Source: Propioniferax innocua (lineage in GTDB: Bacteria > Actinomycetota > Actinomycetes > Propionibacteriales > Propionibacteriaceae). From it: a stretch of DNA of 64,000 bases. A program made the translations under genes and the position numbers. Of the stretch, positions 31,634 through 40,852 are shown piece after piece (the first letter of the stretch is position 1; every line of letters begins with the position of its first letter). The stretch spans positions 496,001 through 560,000 of the forward strand of contig NZ_VFOR01000001.1 of NCBI RefSeq assembly GCF_006716235.1, in the 5' to 3' direction. The notes beneath the pieces were generated by a model. It saw only the letters and a list, made by a program, of their open reading frames with translations, did not search any database and was not told where the DNA came from.

Positions 31634-31661
31634 GGCGGGGCCGGATCGATCCGGCCCCGCC
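31634..31661 (+). terminator. Perfect GC-rich inverted repeat between acpP and fabF
   Basis: GGCGGGGCCGGATC (31634-31647) is followed directly by its reverse complement GATCCGGCCCCGCC (31648-31661). As RNA it gives a 12-bp stem with a TCGA loop, 10 bp after the acpP stop. No T-tract follows, so partial termination or 3'-end protection of the acpP message is more likely than a complete stop. Confidence 0.6.
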
Positions 31662-31736
31662 ACTCTGGCGCCGGCATGGCGCCCCCCATCTCCCAACTTT
31701 TCCCTCCCCTCACTGCTTCGTCAGGAAGGAACGCTG

Positions 31737-32987
31737 ATGTCCCGTACGGTCGTGATCACCGGCATGGGCGCCACCACCCCGCTGGGTGGCGATGCCCCGA
31801 GCACATGGCAGGCTCTCAAGGTCGGCACCTCCGGCGTCCAGGCTCTCACCCACGATTGGGCCGAAGGCCTCCCGACGAAGATCGCCGCACCATGCGCCGT
31901 CGAACCCGATCTACCGCGGGTCGAAGCCCGGCGCATGGATCGCGTCAGTCAGCTCGCCGTCACCGCTGCCCTCGAGGCCTGGGGAGACGCCGGTTTCGCG
32001 GTCGGTGAGGACAACGACGTCGACGGGGAACGTCTGGCCGTCAGCTGTGGCACCGGTATCGGCGGGCTGCAGTCGCTCATCGGCAACTGGGATGTGCAGA
32101 AGGAGCGCGGTGTCCGACGTGTCTCCCCCTACGCCATTCCTCTGCTCATGGCGAACGCCCCGGCGTCGAACATCGGTCTGCGCATCGGCGCCATGGCAGG
32201 CCTGCACACGCCGGTCTCGGCCTGTGCCTCCAGCAACGAGGCCCTCGCCCAGGCAGCGGACATTCTGCGTCTGGGCCGTGCCGACGTGGTCGTCGCCGGC
32301 GGTGGCGAGGCCGTCATCCACCCATTCACGATGGCCGGCTTCGGCCAGATGATGGCGCTCAGCCGCCGCAACGACGAACCTCAACGCGCCTCACGTCCGT
32401 GGGACGTGGACCGTGACGGCTTCGTTCTCGGTGAGGGCGCGGCCTTCTTCGTCATCGAGACGCTCGAACACGCACAGGCACGCGGCGCCAAGATCTACGG
32501 GACCATCGCCGGTGCAGGCCTCAGCGCCGACTCACATGACATGGTCCAGCCCGACCCGAGCGGTCGCGGCCAGATGCTCGCCATGCGGCGCGCACTCGCC
32601 GAGGCCGAAATCGATGCTTCCTCCATCAAGCACGTGAACGCCCATGCCACAGCAACCCCGCAGGGCGATATCACCGAGGCAAAGTCGATCCGCGGTGTGT
32701 TGGGCGATGGCACCGAGGCCGTGGTGACCGGCACCAAGTCCATGACCGGTCACCTGTTGGGCGGTGCCGGGGCCATGGAGTCCCTGGCCACCGTCATGGC
32801 GCTCAAGGACCGCACAGTGCCTCCAACGATCAATCTCGAGAATCCCGAGAGCGACCTCGGTATCGATATCGCCGCCAACACCGCCCGCGACCTGCCAGCC
32901 GGCGACCTTGCCGCCATCAACAACTCGTTCGGTTTCGGCGGGCCCAATGTGGCGCTGTGCTTCACCAACGAGAACGTGACCGACTGA
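31737..32987 (+). CDS. fabF: 3-oxoacyl-ACP synthase II
   Basis: A 416-residue elongation condensing enzyme. The active site is Cys163 (VSACASSNEA), His303 (NAHATATPQGD) and His339 (MTGHLLGGAG), with a conserved NNSFGFGGPNV near the end. AGGAAGGA upstream fixes the ATG at 31737. It follows acpP in the fab operon and precedes the acyl-CoA carboxylase subunit that supplies the extender unit. Confidence 0.95.
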   Translation: MSRTVVITGMGATTPLGGDAPSTWQALKVGTSGVQALTHDWAEGLPTKIAAPCAVEPDLPRVEARRMDRVSQLAVTAALEAWGDAGFAVGEDNDVDGERLAVSCGTGIGGLQSLIGNWDVQKERGVRRVSPYAIPLLMANAPASNIGLRIGAMAGLHTPVSACASSNEALAQAADILRLGRADVVVAGGGEAVIHPFTMAGFGQMMALSRRNDEPQRASRPWDVDRDGFVLGEGAAFFVIETLEHAQARGAKIYGTIAGAGLSADSHDMVQPDPSGRGQMLAMRRALAEAEIDASSIKHVNAHATATPQGDITEAKSIRGVLGDGTEAVVTGTKSMTGHLLGGAGAMESLATVMALKDRTVPPTINLENPESDLGIDIAANTARDLPAGDLAAINNSFGFGGPNVALCFTNENVTD

Positions 32988-33038
32988 GCCTCGCTCCCCG
33001 CGCACCTCGTCATCCCGCTCATTCACTCAAGGAGTCCC

Positions 33039-34490
33039 ATGCCTGACGCTTCGGCCCCCGACACCACCGCTTCCGCCCCCGCGAAGCCGGTGAAGCCCCC
33101 GAAGCCCCCGCGCGAAGAGGATCCCCGCAACCCGAATCACCGACTCGCGGCGCTCTTCGACGACGGGACCATGGAGCTGCTGACCCCCGACGACGGCTCG
33201 GGAATGCTCGCGGCCAAAGGCATGATCAACGGCAACCGCACGGTTGCGTTCTGTTCGGATGCCACCATCATGGGCGGCGCGCTCGGTGTCGATGGATGCA
33301 GGGTCGTGGTCCGTGCCTACGAGCAGGCGCTCGTGGATCGCATTCCGGTCATCGGCATCTGGCATTCCGGTGGCGCCCGTCTGGCCGAAGGCGCTGCATC
33401 ACTCGATGCCGTGGGCCAGATCTTCAATGTGATGACGCGGGCCTCGGGAAAGATCCCGCAGATCTCGGTGGTGCTCGGTTTTGCCGCCGGCGGTGCCGCC
33501 TACGGACCGGCTCTGACCGATGTGGTCGTCCTCGCCCCTGAAGGCCGTATCTTCGTGACCGGGCCGGACGTGGTTCGTTCGGTCACCGGCGAGGATGTCG
33601 ACATGCTCCGTCTCGGCGGTCCCGACACCCATGGACGCCGCTCCGGCGTCGTCCATCTGGTGGCCGACGACGAGGCCCATGCCTTGGAGCACGGGCGTCA
33701 GCTCGTGGAACTGTTCAGTGAACAGGGCACGGTGGGTGAGGTCGTCGACACCGACCTCATGGCACTCCTCCCCGATTCCCCCAAGCGCGCCTACGACGTG
33801 CATCCGCTCATCGAAGGGCTCCTCGACGAGGGCACCGCGCTGGAGCTGCACGGACGTTGGGCACCGAACATCGCCACCGTCATGGGCAGGCTCGGTGGAC
33901 GCACCGTCGGTGTGATCGCCAACAATCCACTGCGTCTGGGTGGATGTCTCGATTCGCTCTCGGCGGAGAAGGCCGCCCGGTTCGTGCGCCTGTGCGACGC
34001 GTTCGGCATCCCTCTGATCGTGCTGGTGGATGTGCCCGGGTACCTTCCCGGTGTCGGCCAGGAGTGGGACGGTGTGGTACGCCGTGGCGCAAAGCTGCTG
34101 CACGCCTTCGCCGAGGCGACCGTGCCCCGTGTGACGCTGGTGACCCGCAAGGCCTACGGCGGCGCCTACATCGCCATGAACGCTGCATCATTGGGCGCGA
34201 CGCGCGTCTTCGCCTGGCCCGATGCCGAGATCGCGGTGATGGGGTCGGTGGCGGCCATCCGAATCCTGCACCGACGCAAACTCGCCGCCGTGGCCGAAGA
34301 CATGCGCCCGCAGCTCGAGGCCGAACTCGCCGAGGAACATGAGCGCATCTCCGGTGGTGTGCAGCGAGCGATCGAGATCGGCGTCGTGCATGAGCTCGTG
34401 GAGCCGACGCTCACCCGCTCCACCCTGGCCAGCACGATCGCGGCCCACGACTACGGCAACCGCGGGCAGCACACCAACATCCCGCTCTGA
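33039..34490 (+). CDS. accD: Acetyl/propionyl-CoA carboxylase carboxyltransferase (beta) subunit
   Basis: A 483-residue carboxyltransferase that moves CO2 from biotin to an acyl-CoA to make malonyl- or methylmalonyl-CoA. Both crotonase-like halves are visible: IPVIGIWHSGGARLAEG and LGFAAGGAAYGPALTD (N-terminal half), GIPLIVLVDVPGYLPG and RKAYGGAYIAMNA (C-terminal half). The first 30 residues are a Pro/Lys-rich tail. AAGGAG precedes the ATG. The biotin-carrying alpha subunit is encoded elsewhere. Position at the end of a fab cluster matches accD6 of mycobacteria, pointing to malonyl-CoA supply for FAS. Confidence 0.92.
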   Translation: MPDASAPDTTASAPAKPVKPPKPPREEDPRNPNHRLAALFDDGTMELLTPDDGSGMLAAKGMINGNRTVAFCSDATIMGGALGVDGCRVVVRAYEQALVDRIPVIGIWHSGGARLAEGAASLDAVGQIFNVMTRASGKIPQISVVLGFAAGGAAYGPALTDVVVLAPEGRIFVTGPDVVRSVTGEDVDMLRLGGPDTHGRRSGVVHLVADDEAHALEHGRQLVELFSEQGTVGEVVDTDLMALLPDSPKRAYDVHPLIEGLLDEGTALELHGRWAPNIATVMGRLGGRTVGVIANNPLRLGGCLDSLSAEKAARFVRLCDAFGIPLIVLVDVPGYLPGVGQEWDGVVRRGAKLLHAFAEATVPRVTLVTRKAYGGAYIAMNAASLGATRVFAWPDAEIAVMGSVAAIRILHRRKLAAVAEDMRPQLEAELAEEHERISGGVQRAIEIGVVHELVEPTLTRSTLASTIAAHDYGNRGQHTNIPL

Positions 34491-34525
34491 CGCGCCGCAT
34501 CCACTGGACCGACGAGGCGGCTCAG

Positions 34526-34573
34526 CGCAGATTCAGAGCAGCGCAGAGCAGACTCAGGTCGGAGCAGGCTCAG
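34526..34573 (-). repeat. Degenerate 16-bp tandem repeat at the DUF3145 gene end
   Basis: Three diverged 16-bp units (e.g. CGCAGAGCAGACTCAG, GTCGGAGCAGGCTCAG) run from 34526 to 34573; the last contains the DUF3145 stop (34570-34572). Confidence 0.6.
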
Positions 34574-35064
34574 ACCACCTTGTGGAGCCAGCGGACGGGA
34601 GCGTCCTCGCCGGCGTGGCGGAAGGCCTCGAGTTCGTCATCCCAGGGCCGCCCCAAGAGTTTGTCGAGGGCGACGCGCAGGGGCTCACCGCCTGCGGAGT
34701 CCTCCAACATGGCGGCCTTGATGCGGTCCTCGTGAACCATGACATCGCCGAACTCACCGGTGGTGGCGCGGAACACCCCGAGCGATGGCGTGTAGGCGTA
34801 GCGTTCGCCCTCGGCGTCGGCGCTAGCTTCCTCGGTGACCTCGAAACGCACGCGTCCCCATCGGGAGAGGGCGCTGCTGATGGCGGCGGCGGACCCGGTC
34901 GGCCCGCGCCATGCATATTCGGCCCGCTGACTGCGGTCGGCCGGTTGTGGCGTCCACTCGAAGTTCACGGGGACACCAAGTACGCCGCCCACGGCCCACT
35001 CGATGTGGGGGCACAGCGCTGACGGCGTCGAGTGGATCCAGATCACTCCGGTGCCACTGCTCAT
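34570..35064 (-). CDS. DUF3145 family protein
   Basis: A conserved actinobacterial protein of unknown function, 164 residues. Typical features are GVIWIHSTPSALCPHIEWA at the start, WTPQPADRSQRAEYAW, and a C-terminal LGRPWDDELEAFRHAGEDAPVRWLHKVV. AGGAGGA upstream confirms the ATG. It is convergent with accD, and its association with the fatty acid cluster recurs in related genomes as far as I recall, but no role is established. Confidence 0.85.
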   Translation of the reverse strand: MSSGTGVIWIHSTPSALCPHIEWAVGGVLGVPVNFEWTPQPADRSQRAEYAWRGPTGSAAAISSALSRWGRVRFEVTEEASADAEGERYAYTPSLGVFRATTGEFGDVMVHEDRIKAAMLEDSAGGEPLRVALDKLLGRPWDDELEAFRHAGEDAPVRWLHKVV

Positions 35065-35249
35065 GTGTGTTCCTCCTCGTCGGCGTGAGTTCAGCCTTCC
35101 CCTGCCTCCTCACACACGGGTGGAACACCGCCATTGTGCCTCAGACCCGGCAGGAAGCGAAACCTGCTTCGATGCAGGCCTCCGGATGCTAGACTGGACG
35201 CCGCCAAGAGGTCGACGCCAAAGAGACACCGACGGCAGCAGGAGGCACC

Positions 35250-35675
35250 ATGAGCCGGGCACCACGGGACGCCGCCACAGTCCCCACCACCGACGCCGAG
35301 CCTCCCCTCGTCCTCTACGACGCCGACTGCGGTTTCTGCACCCGATGCGCCGCGTGGGTGGAGCGTGCGCCGTTCGCGGTCCGTCTCACGTCGCTGCACG
35401 AGACGGATCTCCCTGCACTGGGCATCGATCCTGACCGGGCGTACCAGGAGATGCCGGTGCTCTGCGCGGACGGGTCAGTGCGTTGGGGGCACCATGCGTG
35501 GGCGAAGATCCTCAGTACCGGTCCCCTGCCCACGCGGATCCTCGGACGGGTTCTCGACAGCCGCGTGATGGAGCGTCCCGCCCATACGGTCTATCGCCTC
35601 ATCGCACAGAACCGCCACCGCATGCCCGGCAGTGACGGGACCTGCGCGGTGTCGCGTCCCGTCGGGCAGGAGTGA
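35250..35675 (+). CDS. DCC-family thiol-disulfide oxidoreductase (DUF393)
   Basis: A 141-residue protein with the name-giving DxDCxxC motif: LVLYDADCGFCTRC, Cys27 and Cys30 (a third Cys at 33). The family is thought to carry out thiol-disulfide exchange; partners unknown. GGAGG six bases before the ATG supports the start. A -10-like TAGACT lies about 58 bases upstream. The stop is 11 bp from the convergent yggS-like stop. Confidence 0.85.
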   Translation: MSRAPRDAATVPTTDAEPPLVLYDADCGFCTRCAAWVERAPFAVRLTSLHETDLPALGIDPDRAYQEMPVLCADGSVRWGHHAWAKILSTGPLPTRILGRVLDSRVMERPAHTVYRLIAQNRHRMPGSDGTCAVSRPVGQE

Positions 35676-35686
35676 TCAGGCCGACG

Positions 35687-36403
35687 TCACGTGTAGTCGC
35701 GGGCGCCGAAGATCGCCGTGCCGACGCGGACCGTGGTGGCGCCGTGGGCGATGGCGAGTTCGAAATCCCCTGACATCCCCATCGACAGATCATCGACGCA
35801 GCCGGTGACCGTGTCATCGTCGCGGAGCCGCTGCTGCACATCGACGAGGCGGTCGAAACATGCGGCCACCTCGCTCTGGTCCTGGGCGCGGTCCCCCGCG
35901 ATCGCCACGGTCATCAGACCGGTCAGGCGCAGCCGGTCGAAGGCCGCCAGTTCACGGGCCAGCGTCAGTGCCGCGTCGGGTTCGACGCCGAACTTCTGTT
36001 CCTCACCGGAGGTGTTGACCTGGATCATCACATCGAGCGTGCGGTCCTCGGTGTCGAGCCGTTTCTGGAGCTCCCGGGCCAGTGCGACAGAATCCAGTGT
36101 CTGGAGTTCATCGGCGAAACGTGCCACGAACTTGGCCTTGTTGCGTTGCAGGTGTCCCACGATGCTCCATCGGGCGTCGAGGCCCTGCTCAACGCACTCG
36201 GTGGCCTTCGCCTCGGCCTCCTGCACCTTGTTCTCGGCGAGCATCAGGCCGGGCTCATGCCTCAGGAGTCCGGAGATGTGATCCACCGGCCACGTCTTCG
36301 CCACCGGCAGCAGTCGCACGGATCCCGGTTCGCGTCCGGCCTTCCTCGACGCCTCGGCGACCCGTTCGGTCACCTCTTCGTAGCGTTTCACCACGCCGTC
36401 CAT
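35687..36403 (-). CDS. YggS-family pyridoxal phosphate-binding protein
   Basis: A 238-residue homologue of YggS/PLPBP, which binds pyridoxal 5'-phosphate and balances its free pool. The PLP lysine is Lys36 in LLPVAKTWP, followed by GENK-like LAENKVQEAEAK, HLQRNKAKF and the phosphate-binding SMGMSGDFELAI. The ATG at 36403 is chosen because AAGGAG lies seven bases upstream; upstream in-frame codons at 36418 and 36445 are less likely. It is downstream of the VWA operon on the same strand, 72 bp after it. Confidence 0.92.
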   Translation of the reverse strand: MDGVVKRYEEVTERVAEASRKAGREPGSVRLLPVAKTWPVDHISGLLRHEPGLMLAENKVQEAEAKATECVEQGLDARWSIVGHLQRNKAKFVARFADELQTLDSVALARELQKRLDTEDRTLDVMIQVNTSGEEQKFGVEPDAALTLARELAAFDRLRLTGLMTVAIAGDRAQDQSEVAACFDRLVDVQQRLRDDDTVTGCVDDLSMGMSGDFELAIAHGATTVRVGTAIFGARDYT

Positions 36404-36475
36404 CGCATGCTCCTTCATCAACGACACGACCTGCCTTCCCGACACGACCGTGGCACCAGATGCCTTCGCTTCGGG

Positions 36476-37423
36476 TCAGGGCCAGCGCGCGGCCAGCGAC
36501 ACCATTCCGAGTGATGCGAGGATCGCGAAGGTGAGCCCGAAACCGACGTACCGCGCGGTCACCTCACGGTACTCCTTGGCGACGCCGGCGCTGCGGGCGA
36601 TCTCACTGAACGCCTGCGTCAACTGCTCGGCCGATTCCGCCACGAAAGCCTGTCCGCCACCGGCGTTCGCGATCTCGCGGAGCTGCTCGGGGTTGACCGG
36701 CACCGGGATCGTCTGGCCGGTGTCGGGGTCGCGCATCGTTCCGGAGGTCGTGCCGTAGGCGATGGTGTGCACCGGCACGTGTTGTTCCTTCGCGTCGGCC
36801 GCGGCGGTGAACGGGTCCCGCCCGAAGCGGCTCTCACCGTCGCTCATCACCACGATGGTGGCCGGCACCGGCCGATCGGGGTGGTCGGGGTCCGGCGGCA
36901 CCTGGGCGAGGGAATCAAGGCCCTCGTAGATGCCTTCACCGATCGCCGTGCTGGGACGCAGACGCAGACTGTCCACGGCGTTCCGGGCTTCCTGATGGTC
37001 GTTCGAGGGGCCGGAGACCAACGACGCCTGACGGGCGAAGTCGACGATCGCAATGTTGAAGCCATCGGGCATCTCGTCGATGAAGCCGTTGGCGGCATCC
37101 TTGGCCGCCGTGAGTCGGTCGGGCGCCACGTCGGTGGCCTCCATCGAATACGAGACGTCGAAGCACAGCACAACGGTTGCTCGTTCCACAGGCACTTCCA
37201 CCTCGGCCTGGGGGCGGGCCCAGGCCGCCAGCATCGACGCCAGGCTCAGCACCGAGAGCAGGACCACCACGTGCTTGACCCAACCGCGTTGACGGTCGAG
37301 CATCTGCTGCAGATCCTTCTCGGAGTGGTCGTTGCGCCATGCCAGCAAGATCACGTAGAGGAAACCCAGGGCCGGCACGAGCAGCAGCCACCACAGCCGC
37401 TCGGGATTGGCGAATTCAATCAC
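36476..37423 (-). CDS. VWA-domain membrane protein (BatA-like)
   Basis: A 315-residue protein: membrane segments near residues 12-30 and 50-68, a von Willebrand A domain (about 82-275) with the metal site DVSYS (Asp89, Ser91, Ser93) and downstream Thr/Asp (SDGES), and a C-terminal membrane segment. The topology is that of BatA/BatB, whose partners are MoxR ATPases. The GTG at 37423 is set by AGGAAGG five bases upstream. It is last in a MoxR-DUF58-VWA-VWA operon. The cysteine beside the metal site (LCFDVS) is a difference from its sister protein. Confidence 0.9.
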   Translation of the reverse strand: MIEFANPERLWWLLLVPALGFLYVILLAWRNDHSEKDLQQMLDRQRGWVKHVVVLLSVLSLASMLAAWARPQAEVEVPVERATVVLCFDVSYSMEATDVAPDRLTAAKDAANGFIDEMPDGFNIAIVDFARQASLVSGPSNDHQEARNAVDSLRLRPSTAIGEGIYEGLDSLAQVPPDPDHPDRPVPATIVVMSDGESRFGRDPFTAAADAKEQHVPVHTIAYGTTSGTMRDPDTGQTIPVPVNPEQLREIANAGGGQAFVAESAEQLTQAFSEIARSAGVAKEYREVTARYVGFGLTFAILASLGMVSLAARWP

Positions 37424-37469
37424 GATGGCCTTCCTCTCCCATGTCACTTCCGAATCGGGGAACTTCGCG

Positions 37470-37499
37470 TCCGAATGTTCTGGGTCCGGGCGTTCTGGG
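37470..37499 (-). repeat. 15-bp degenerate tandem repeat between the two VWA genes
   Basis: TCCGAATGTTCTGGG (37470-37484) and TCCGGGCGTTCTGGG (37485-37499), 12 of 15 identical, just after the stop of the first VWA gene. Confidence 0.65.
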
Positions 37500-37525
37500 G
37501 ACTCGTCGTTGCGCGGTGTTGTGTG

Positions 37526-38494
37526 TCATGGCCATCGCACCGCCAATGAGATAGCGGCCAACGCAGCGAGGACGGCGAACCCGAACCCCCATCCGACGTA
37601 CTGCGCGGTCACCTCCACTTCCTCGGTCCGGTGCCCCACTTCGGAACCGATCTCGTCGAACACCGCATCCAGTTGCTTGGCGTCGGCGGCCTCATAGGAT
37701 TTTCCCTCGGTGGTCTGCGCCACCTGCTCCAGTTCCTCCTTGTTGACCGCCACCTGATGGCGTTCCCCGTCGAGATCGACGAATCCGGTCTGGGTCCCAT
37801 AGGCGATGGTGTGCACCGGGACCCCCGCCTCCTTGGCGAGATCGGCCCCCTGCAGGGCAGGGCGTCCGCTGTTGGACTCCCCATCGCTGAGCAGAACGAT
37901 CGCGCCGGGAGCGATGTCCTCGGATTGCTCCCCATCGCCACCCGGTACTCGTCGCAGCGCGTCCAGGCCCAACGCGATCGCCTCTCCCACGGCGGTGCCG
38001 TCCTTGAGCTTCAGGGCGTCGATGACGCGGGTCGCTGCTGCTCGGTCGGTGTCCGCGGAGAACCGGATGCCGGAATTTCCGGCCATCTCCACCACGGCCA
38101 CGTTCATGTTCGGGGGCATGGATTCCACGAAGTCAGTGGCGGCGGTCTTCGCCGCGTCCAACCGGTTCGGTTCGACGTCGGTGGCCCCCATCGATTGGGA
38201 GGTGTCGATGACCACCACGACGGTGGCTCGCTCCACCGGGACCCTGGCCTCGGCCGATGGTTTCGCGAAGGCGATGGTCAGGGCCGCCAGCGACAACATC
38301 GAGAGGGCGACGGCGAGGTGGCGTCGCCACTGCTTCTGCGGACGCATGACCGCCGCGAGCATCGAGGTGTTCGTGAACCGCATGCCCCGACGCCCTCGCC
38401 GCCGCATCGCAATGATGTACAGCGTCACGAGCAGGGGGATGACCAGCAGCCACAGCAACCGGCCCGGGAGCTCGAATGTCGGGAACCAACCCAT
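37526..38494 (-). CDS. VWA-domain membrane protein (BatA-like), first copy
   Basis: A 322-residue protein with two N-terminal membrane segments (residues about 12-30, 60-78), a VWA domain with metal site DTSQS (Asp97, Ser99, Ser101) and a C-terminal membrane segment. It is a paralogue of the following gene product: both share the RVPVERATVV/EVPVERATVV lead and the YVGxGxxFA...RWP ending. The ATG at 38494 overlaps the DUF58 stop by 1 base (TGATG). Paired VWA proteins probably form a membrane complex with MoxR and DUF58. Confidence 0.9.
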   Translation of the reverse strand: MGWFPTFELPGRLLWLLVIPLLVTLYIIAMRRRGRRGMRFTNTSMLAAVMRPQKQWRRHLAVALSMLSLAALTIAFAKPSAEARVPVERATVVVVIDTSQSMGATDVEPNRLDAAKTAATDFVESMPPNMNVAVVEMAGNSGIRFSADTDRAAATRVIDALKLKDGTAVGEAIALGLDALRRVPGGDGEQSEDIAPGAIVLLSDGESNSGRPALQGADLAKEAGVPVHTIAYGTQTGFVDLDGERHQVAVNKEELEQVAQTTEGKSYEAADAKQLDAVFDEIGSEVGHRTEEVEVTAQYVGWGFGFAVLAALAAISLAVRWP

Positions 38495-39528
38495 CAACGG
38501 CTCACTCCTCGGGGCGGGGCATGCAGGGTGCTGGCAACCCGGCGGTAGGTGAGCACGAATCGCGCGATGTCATGCACCCAGTCTCTGTCAGTGCGCAACT
38601 GGATGTGGCCGACGCCGGCCCGCCGCAATGCGATCCGGATCCGTTCACGCTGCGCGGCCGAGGCCTGGTTCATCCGACGCCGGGCCGCGGGATCGGAGGT
38701 GTTCACGTACTGCTCGAAGTCTGTCTCCGGGTCGCGGATGAGGATCTCCCCCACGTTGGGGAACTCGAGTTCGCGTCGGTCCACGACCTCCACGGCCAGA
38801 ACCTGGTTGCGGACCGTGAGCCGTCGGAGGGCGCGTTCCCACGGGGGTTCCACATTGGGGTCGAGTTCCTGGTCGCCGGGTGTCAGGAAGTCCGAGACGA
38901 CCACGCGCATCCCGCGTCGACGCTGTGTTCGGGCGAGTTGTTCGATGCCCTCGGGAAGGTCGATCGTTCCCTTCGCATGATCGGGGACCATCGGCTCGTT
39001 CAGCATGGAGCGCAACAGCCCGTAGAGGGCGTTGCGTCCGGAGCGGGCCGGGAGGCGCTGCACCTTCTCGGGCCGCATGATCATGCCACCGAAGCGGTCG
39101 CCCATCTTCTGGCTGAGGAAGCCGATCGTCGCGATGGCGGCGATGCCCAGGTCTCGTTTGGTGACGCCCTCGGTGCCCCAGTTCATCGACGGGGTCACAT
39201 CGAGCATGGCCCACACCTCCAACTCGCGGTCGGAGACAGTGTCACGCACGTGCGGCACGGTGGTGCGGGCGGTGACGGCCCAGTCCATCATCCGCACGTC
39301 GTCCTGGCCCGGCTGATAGGTGCGGGCGTCATTGGTGTCGCTGCCCGGCCCGGGAAGCAGCCCCAGATGGTCACCTTGGAGGAACCCCTCCAGTCGACGC
39401 ACCACGGCGAGCTCGAGTCGGCGCAGCGCCGCTTCGGGTGCCAATCGGTTCAACGGCACCGTGGGCGCGGTCGGGACGCCCACCACCGACGCGAGGGCTG
39501 CGGGCGTCTCGGATTCGGGACGGCTCAT
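38494..39528 (-). CDS. DUF58-domain protein of the MoxR operon
   Basis: A 344-residue protein. The DUF58 signature is ARTYQPGQDDVRMMDWAVTART, and a degenerate VWA-like fold follows with LDVTPSMNWGTE in the metal-site position. The family is soluble and always encoded with MoxR and VWA proteins. It starts 13 bp after the MoxR stop and overlaps the next gene, so it is the second gene of the operon. Function is inferred from context: bridging MoxR to VWA proteins. Confidence 0.9.
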   Translation of the reverse strand: MSRPESETPAALASVVGVPTAPTVPLNRLAPEAALRRLELAVVRRLEGFLQGDHLGLLPGPGSDTNDARTYQPGQDDVRMMDWAVTARTTVPHVRDTVSDRELEVWAMLDVTPSMNWGTEGVTKRDLGIAAIATIGFLSQKMGDRFGGMIMRPEKVQRLPARSGRNALYGLLRSMLNEPMVPDHAKGTIDLPEGIEQLARTQRRRGMRVVVSDFLTPGDQELDPNVEPPWERALRRLTVRNQVLAVEVVDRRELEFPNVGEILIRDPETDFEQYVNTSDPAARRRMNQASAAQRERIRIALRRAGVGHIQLRTDRDWVHDIARFVLTYRRVASTLHAPPRGVSR

Positions 39529-39541
39529 GCACGACCCCCGA

Positions 39542-40729
39542 TCAGTTCGGTCGGTACTGCTGCGGGTTCTGCCCGGGCGGCGGGAACTGTGCGAGCTGCT
39601 CCGGCGTCGGCTGCTGCCCCTGCGGCGGATAACCCTGCTGCGGATAGCCCCCCTGCTGCGGATAACTCTGCTGCGGATAGGGCTGCTGCGGGGCCGACGG
39701 CTGGTGCTGCGGCTGTTGCTGACCCTGATCCCACACCGGCGTCGGCGCCGGAACCATGGCGACCACGCGCTCGATCACCTGCGTGGGATCGATGTTGTCG
39801 GCCACGGCGTCGAAACCGAGCACGAGACGGTGCGCCATGACGTCCTTGGCCACGGCCTGGACATCGGTGGGCAGCACGTAGTCACGTCCGTGGATCAGAG
39901 CGAGGGCGCGCGAGGCGTTGACCAGGCCGAGCGTCGCACGCGGCGAGCAGCCGATCTGAATGACCGGGTCGAGGTCGGGCATGTTGAACTCGGCGGGGGT
40001 TCGCGTCGCCAACACCAGCCGCACGATGTATTCGGCGACGTGCTTGTGCACGAACACGTCGGTGGCCATGCCCTGGAGCTGCTTGACCAAGTCGGGGTTC
40101 AGCACCGGTTGGGGCTCGGGGGTCCGCTGGCTCATGCGGCGCAGGATCTCGAATTCCTCGTCACCGGCCGGATACGGCACGTCGACCTTCAGGAGGAAGC
40201 GGTCGCGCTGGGCCTCCGGAAGCGGGTAGACGCCCTCGGACTCCACGGGGTTCTGCGTCGCGATCACGATGAAGGGATCTGGCGCCGGGTAGGTCTGGCC
40301 ACCGAGCGAGACCTGCTTCTCGGCCATCAGCTCCAGCATCGCCGACTGCACCTTGGCCGGGGCCCGGTTGATCTCGTCAGCGAGCACGAAGTTCACAAAG
40401 ACCGGGCCGAGTTCGATCTCGAACCTCTCCTGGTTCGCGGAGTAGATACGCGTACCGACGATGTCGGAGGGCACGAGGTCGGGGGTGAACTGGACGCGGG
40501 AGAAGTCGCCGCCCACGACGGTGGCGAAGCTCCGCACCGCGAGCGTCTTGGCGACGCCGGGAACGCCTTCGAGCAGACAGTGTCCCCTGGCCAACAGCGA
40601 CACCATGAGCTGCTCGACCATGTGCTCCTGACCGACGATCACTCGCTGCACCTGTTCGATGGACGTGCGCAGCAGGTCGGACGCCTGCTCCGGTGTCATC
40701 TGTGCGCCCATCTCGGGGGACTCCGTCAC
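39542..40729 (-). CDS. MoxR-family AAA+ ATPase with Gln/Pro-rich tail
   Basis: A 395-residue AAA+ ATPase, a chaperone-like enzyme that acts with VWA proteins. Walker A is GVPGVAKT (55-62) and Walker B VLADEINRAP; sensor regions ATQNPVESEGVYPLPEAQRDRF are typical of MoxR. The C-terminal 55 residues are a Gln/Pro/Tyr/Gly tail of PYPQQ/GYPQQ repeats, not part of the usual fold. The GTG at 40729 has AGGAGG four to five bases upstream. It is first in the operon and divergent from a membrane protein gene. Confidence 0.93.
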   Translation of the reverse strand: MTESPEMGAQMTPEQASDLLRTSIEQVQRVIVGQEHMVEQLMVSLLARGHCLLEGVPGVAKTLAVRSFATVVGGDFSRVQFTPDLVPSDIVGTRIYSANQERFEIELGPVFVNFVLADEINRAPAKVQSAMLELMAEKQVSLGGQTYPAPDPFIVIATQNPVESEGVYPLPEAQRDRFLLKVDVPYPAGDEEFEILRRMSQRTPEPQPVLNPDLVKQLQGMATDVFVHKHVAEYIVRLVLATRTPAEFNMPDLDPVIQIGCSPRATLGLVNASRALALIHGRDYVLPTDVQAVAKDVMAHRLVLGFDAVADNIDPTQVIERVVAMVPAPTPVWDQGQQQPQHQPSAPQQPYPQQSYPQQGGYPQQGYPPQGQQPTPEQLAQFPPPGQNPQQYRPN

Positions 40730-40852
40730 GCCGCCTCCTGCTGGATTCGTCCTGATTCGTGGATCGTTCGGCACGTTGCCGTGGGAACCTTACCCAACGT
40801 GGTGGCGCGAACACACACGATCGTCGGCGCGGCGGTGGCACAATGGCGCTCG

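Noticed and set aside
39320-40852. Long plus-strand open frame running into the gene at 40853
   Set aside because: It is antisense to the MoxR and DUF58 genes, is Arg/His/Gly-rich, and the real protein sequence begins only at 40853.
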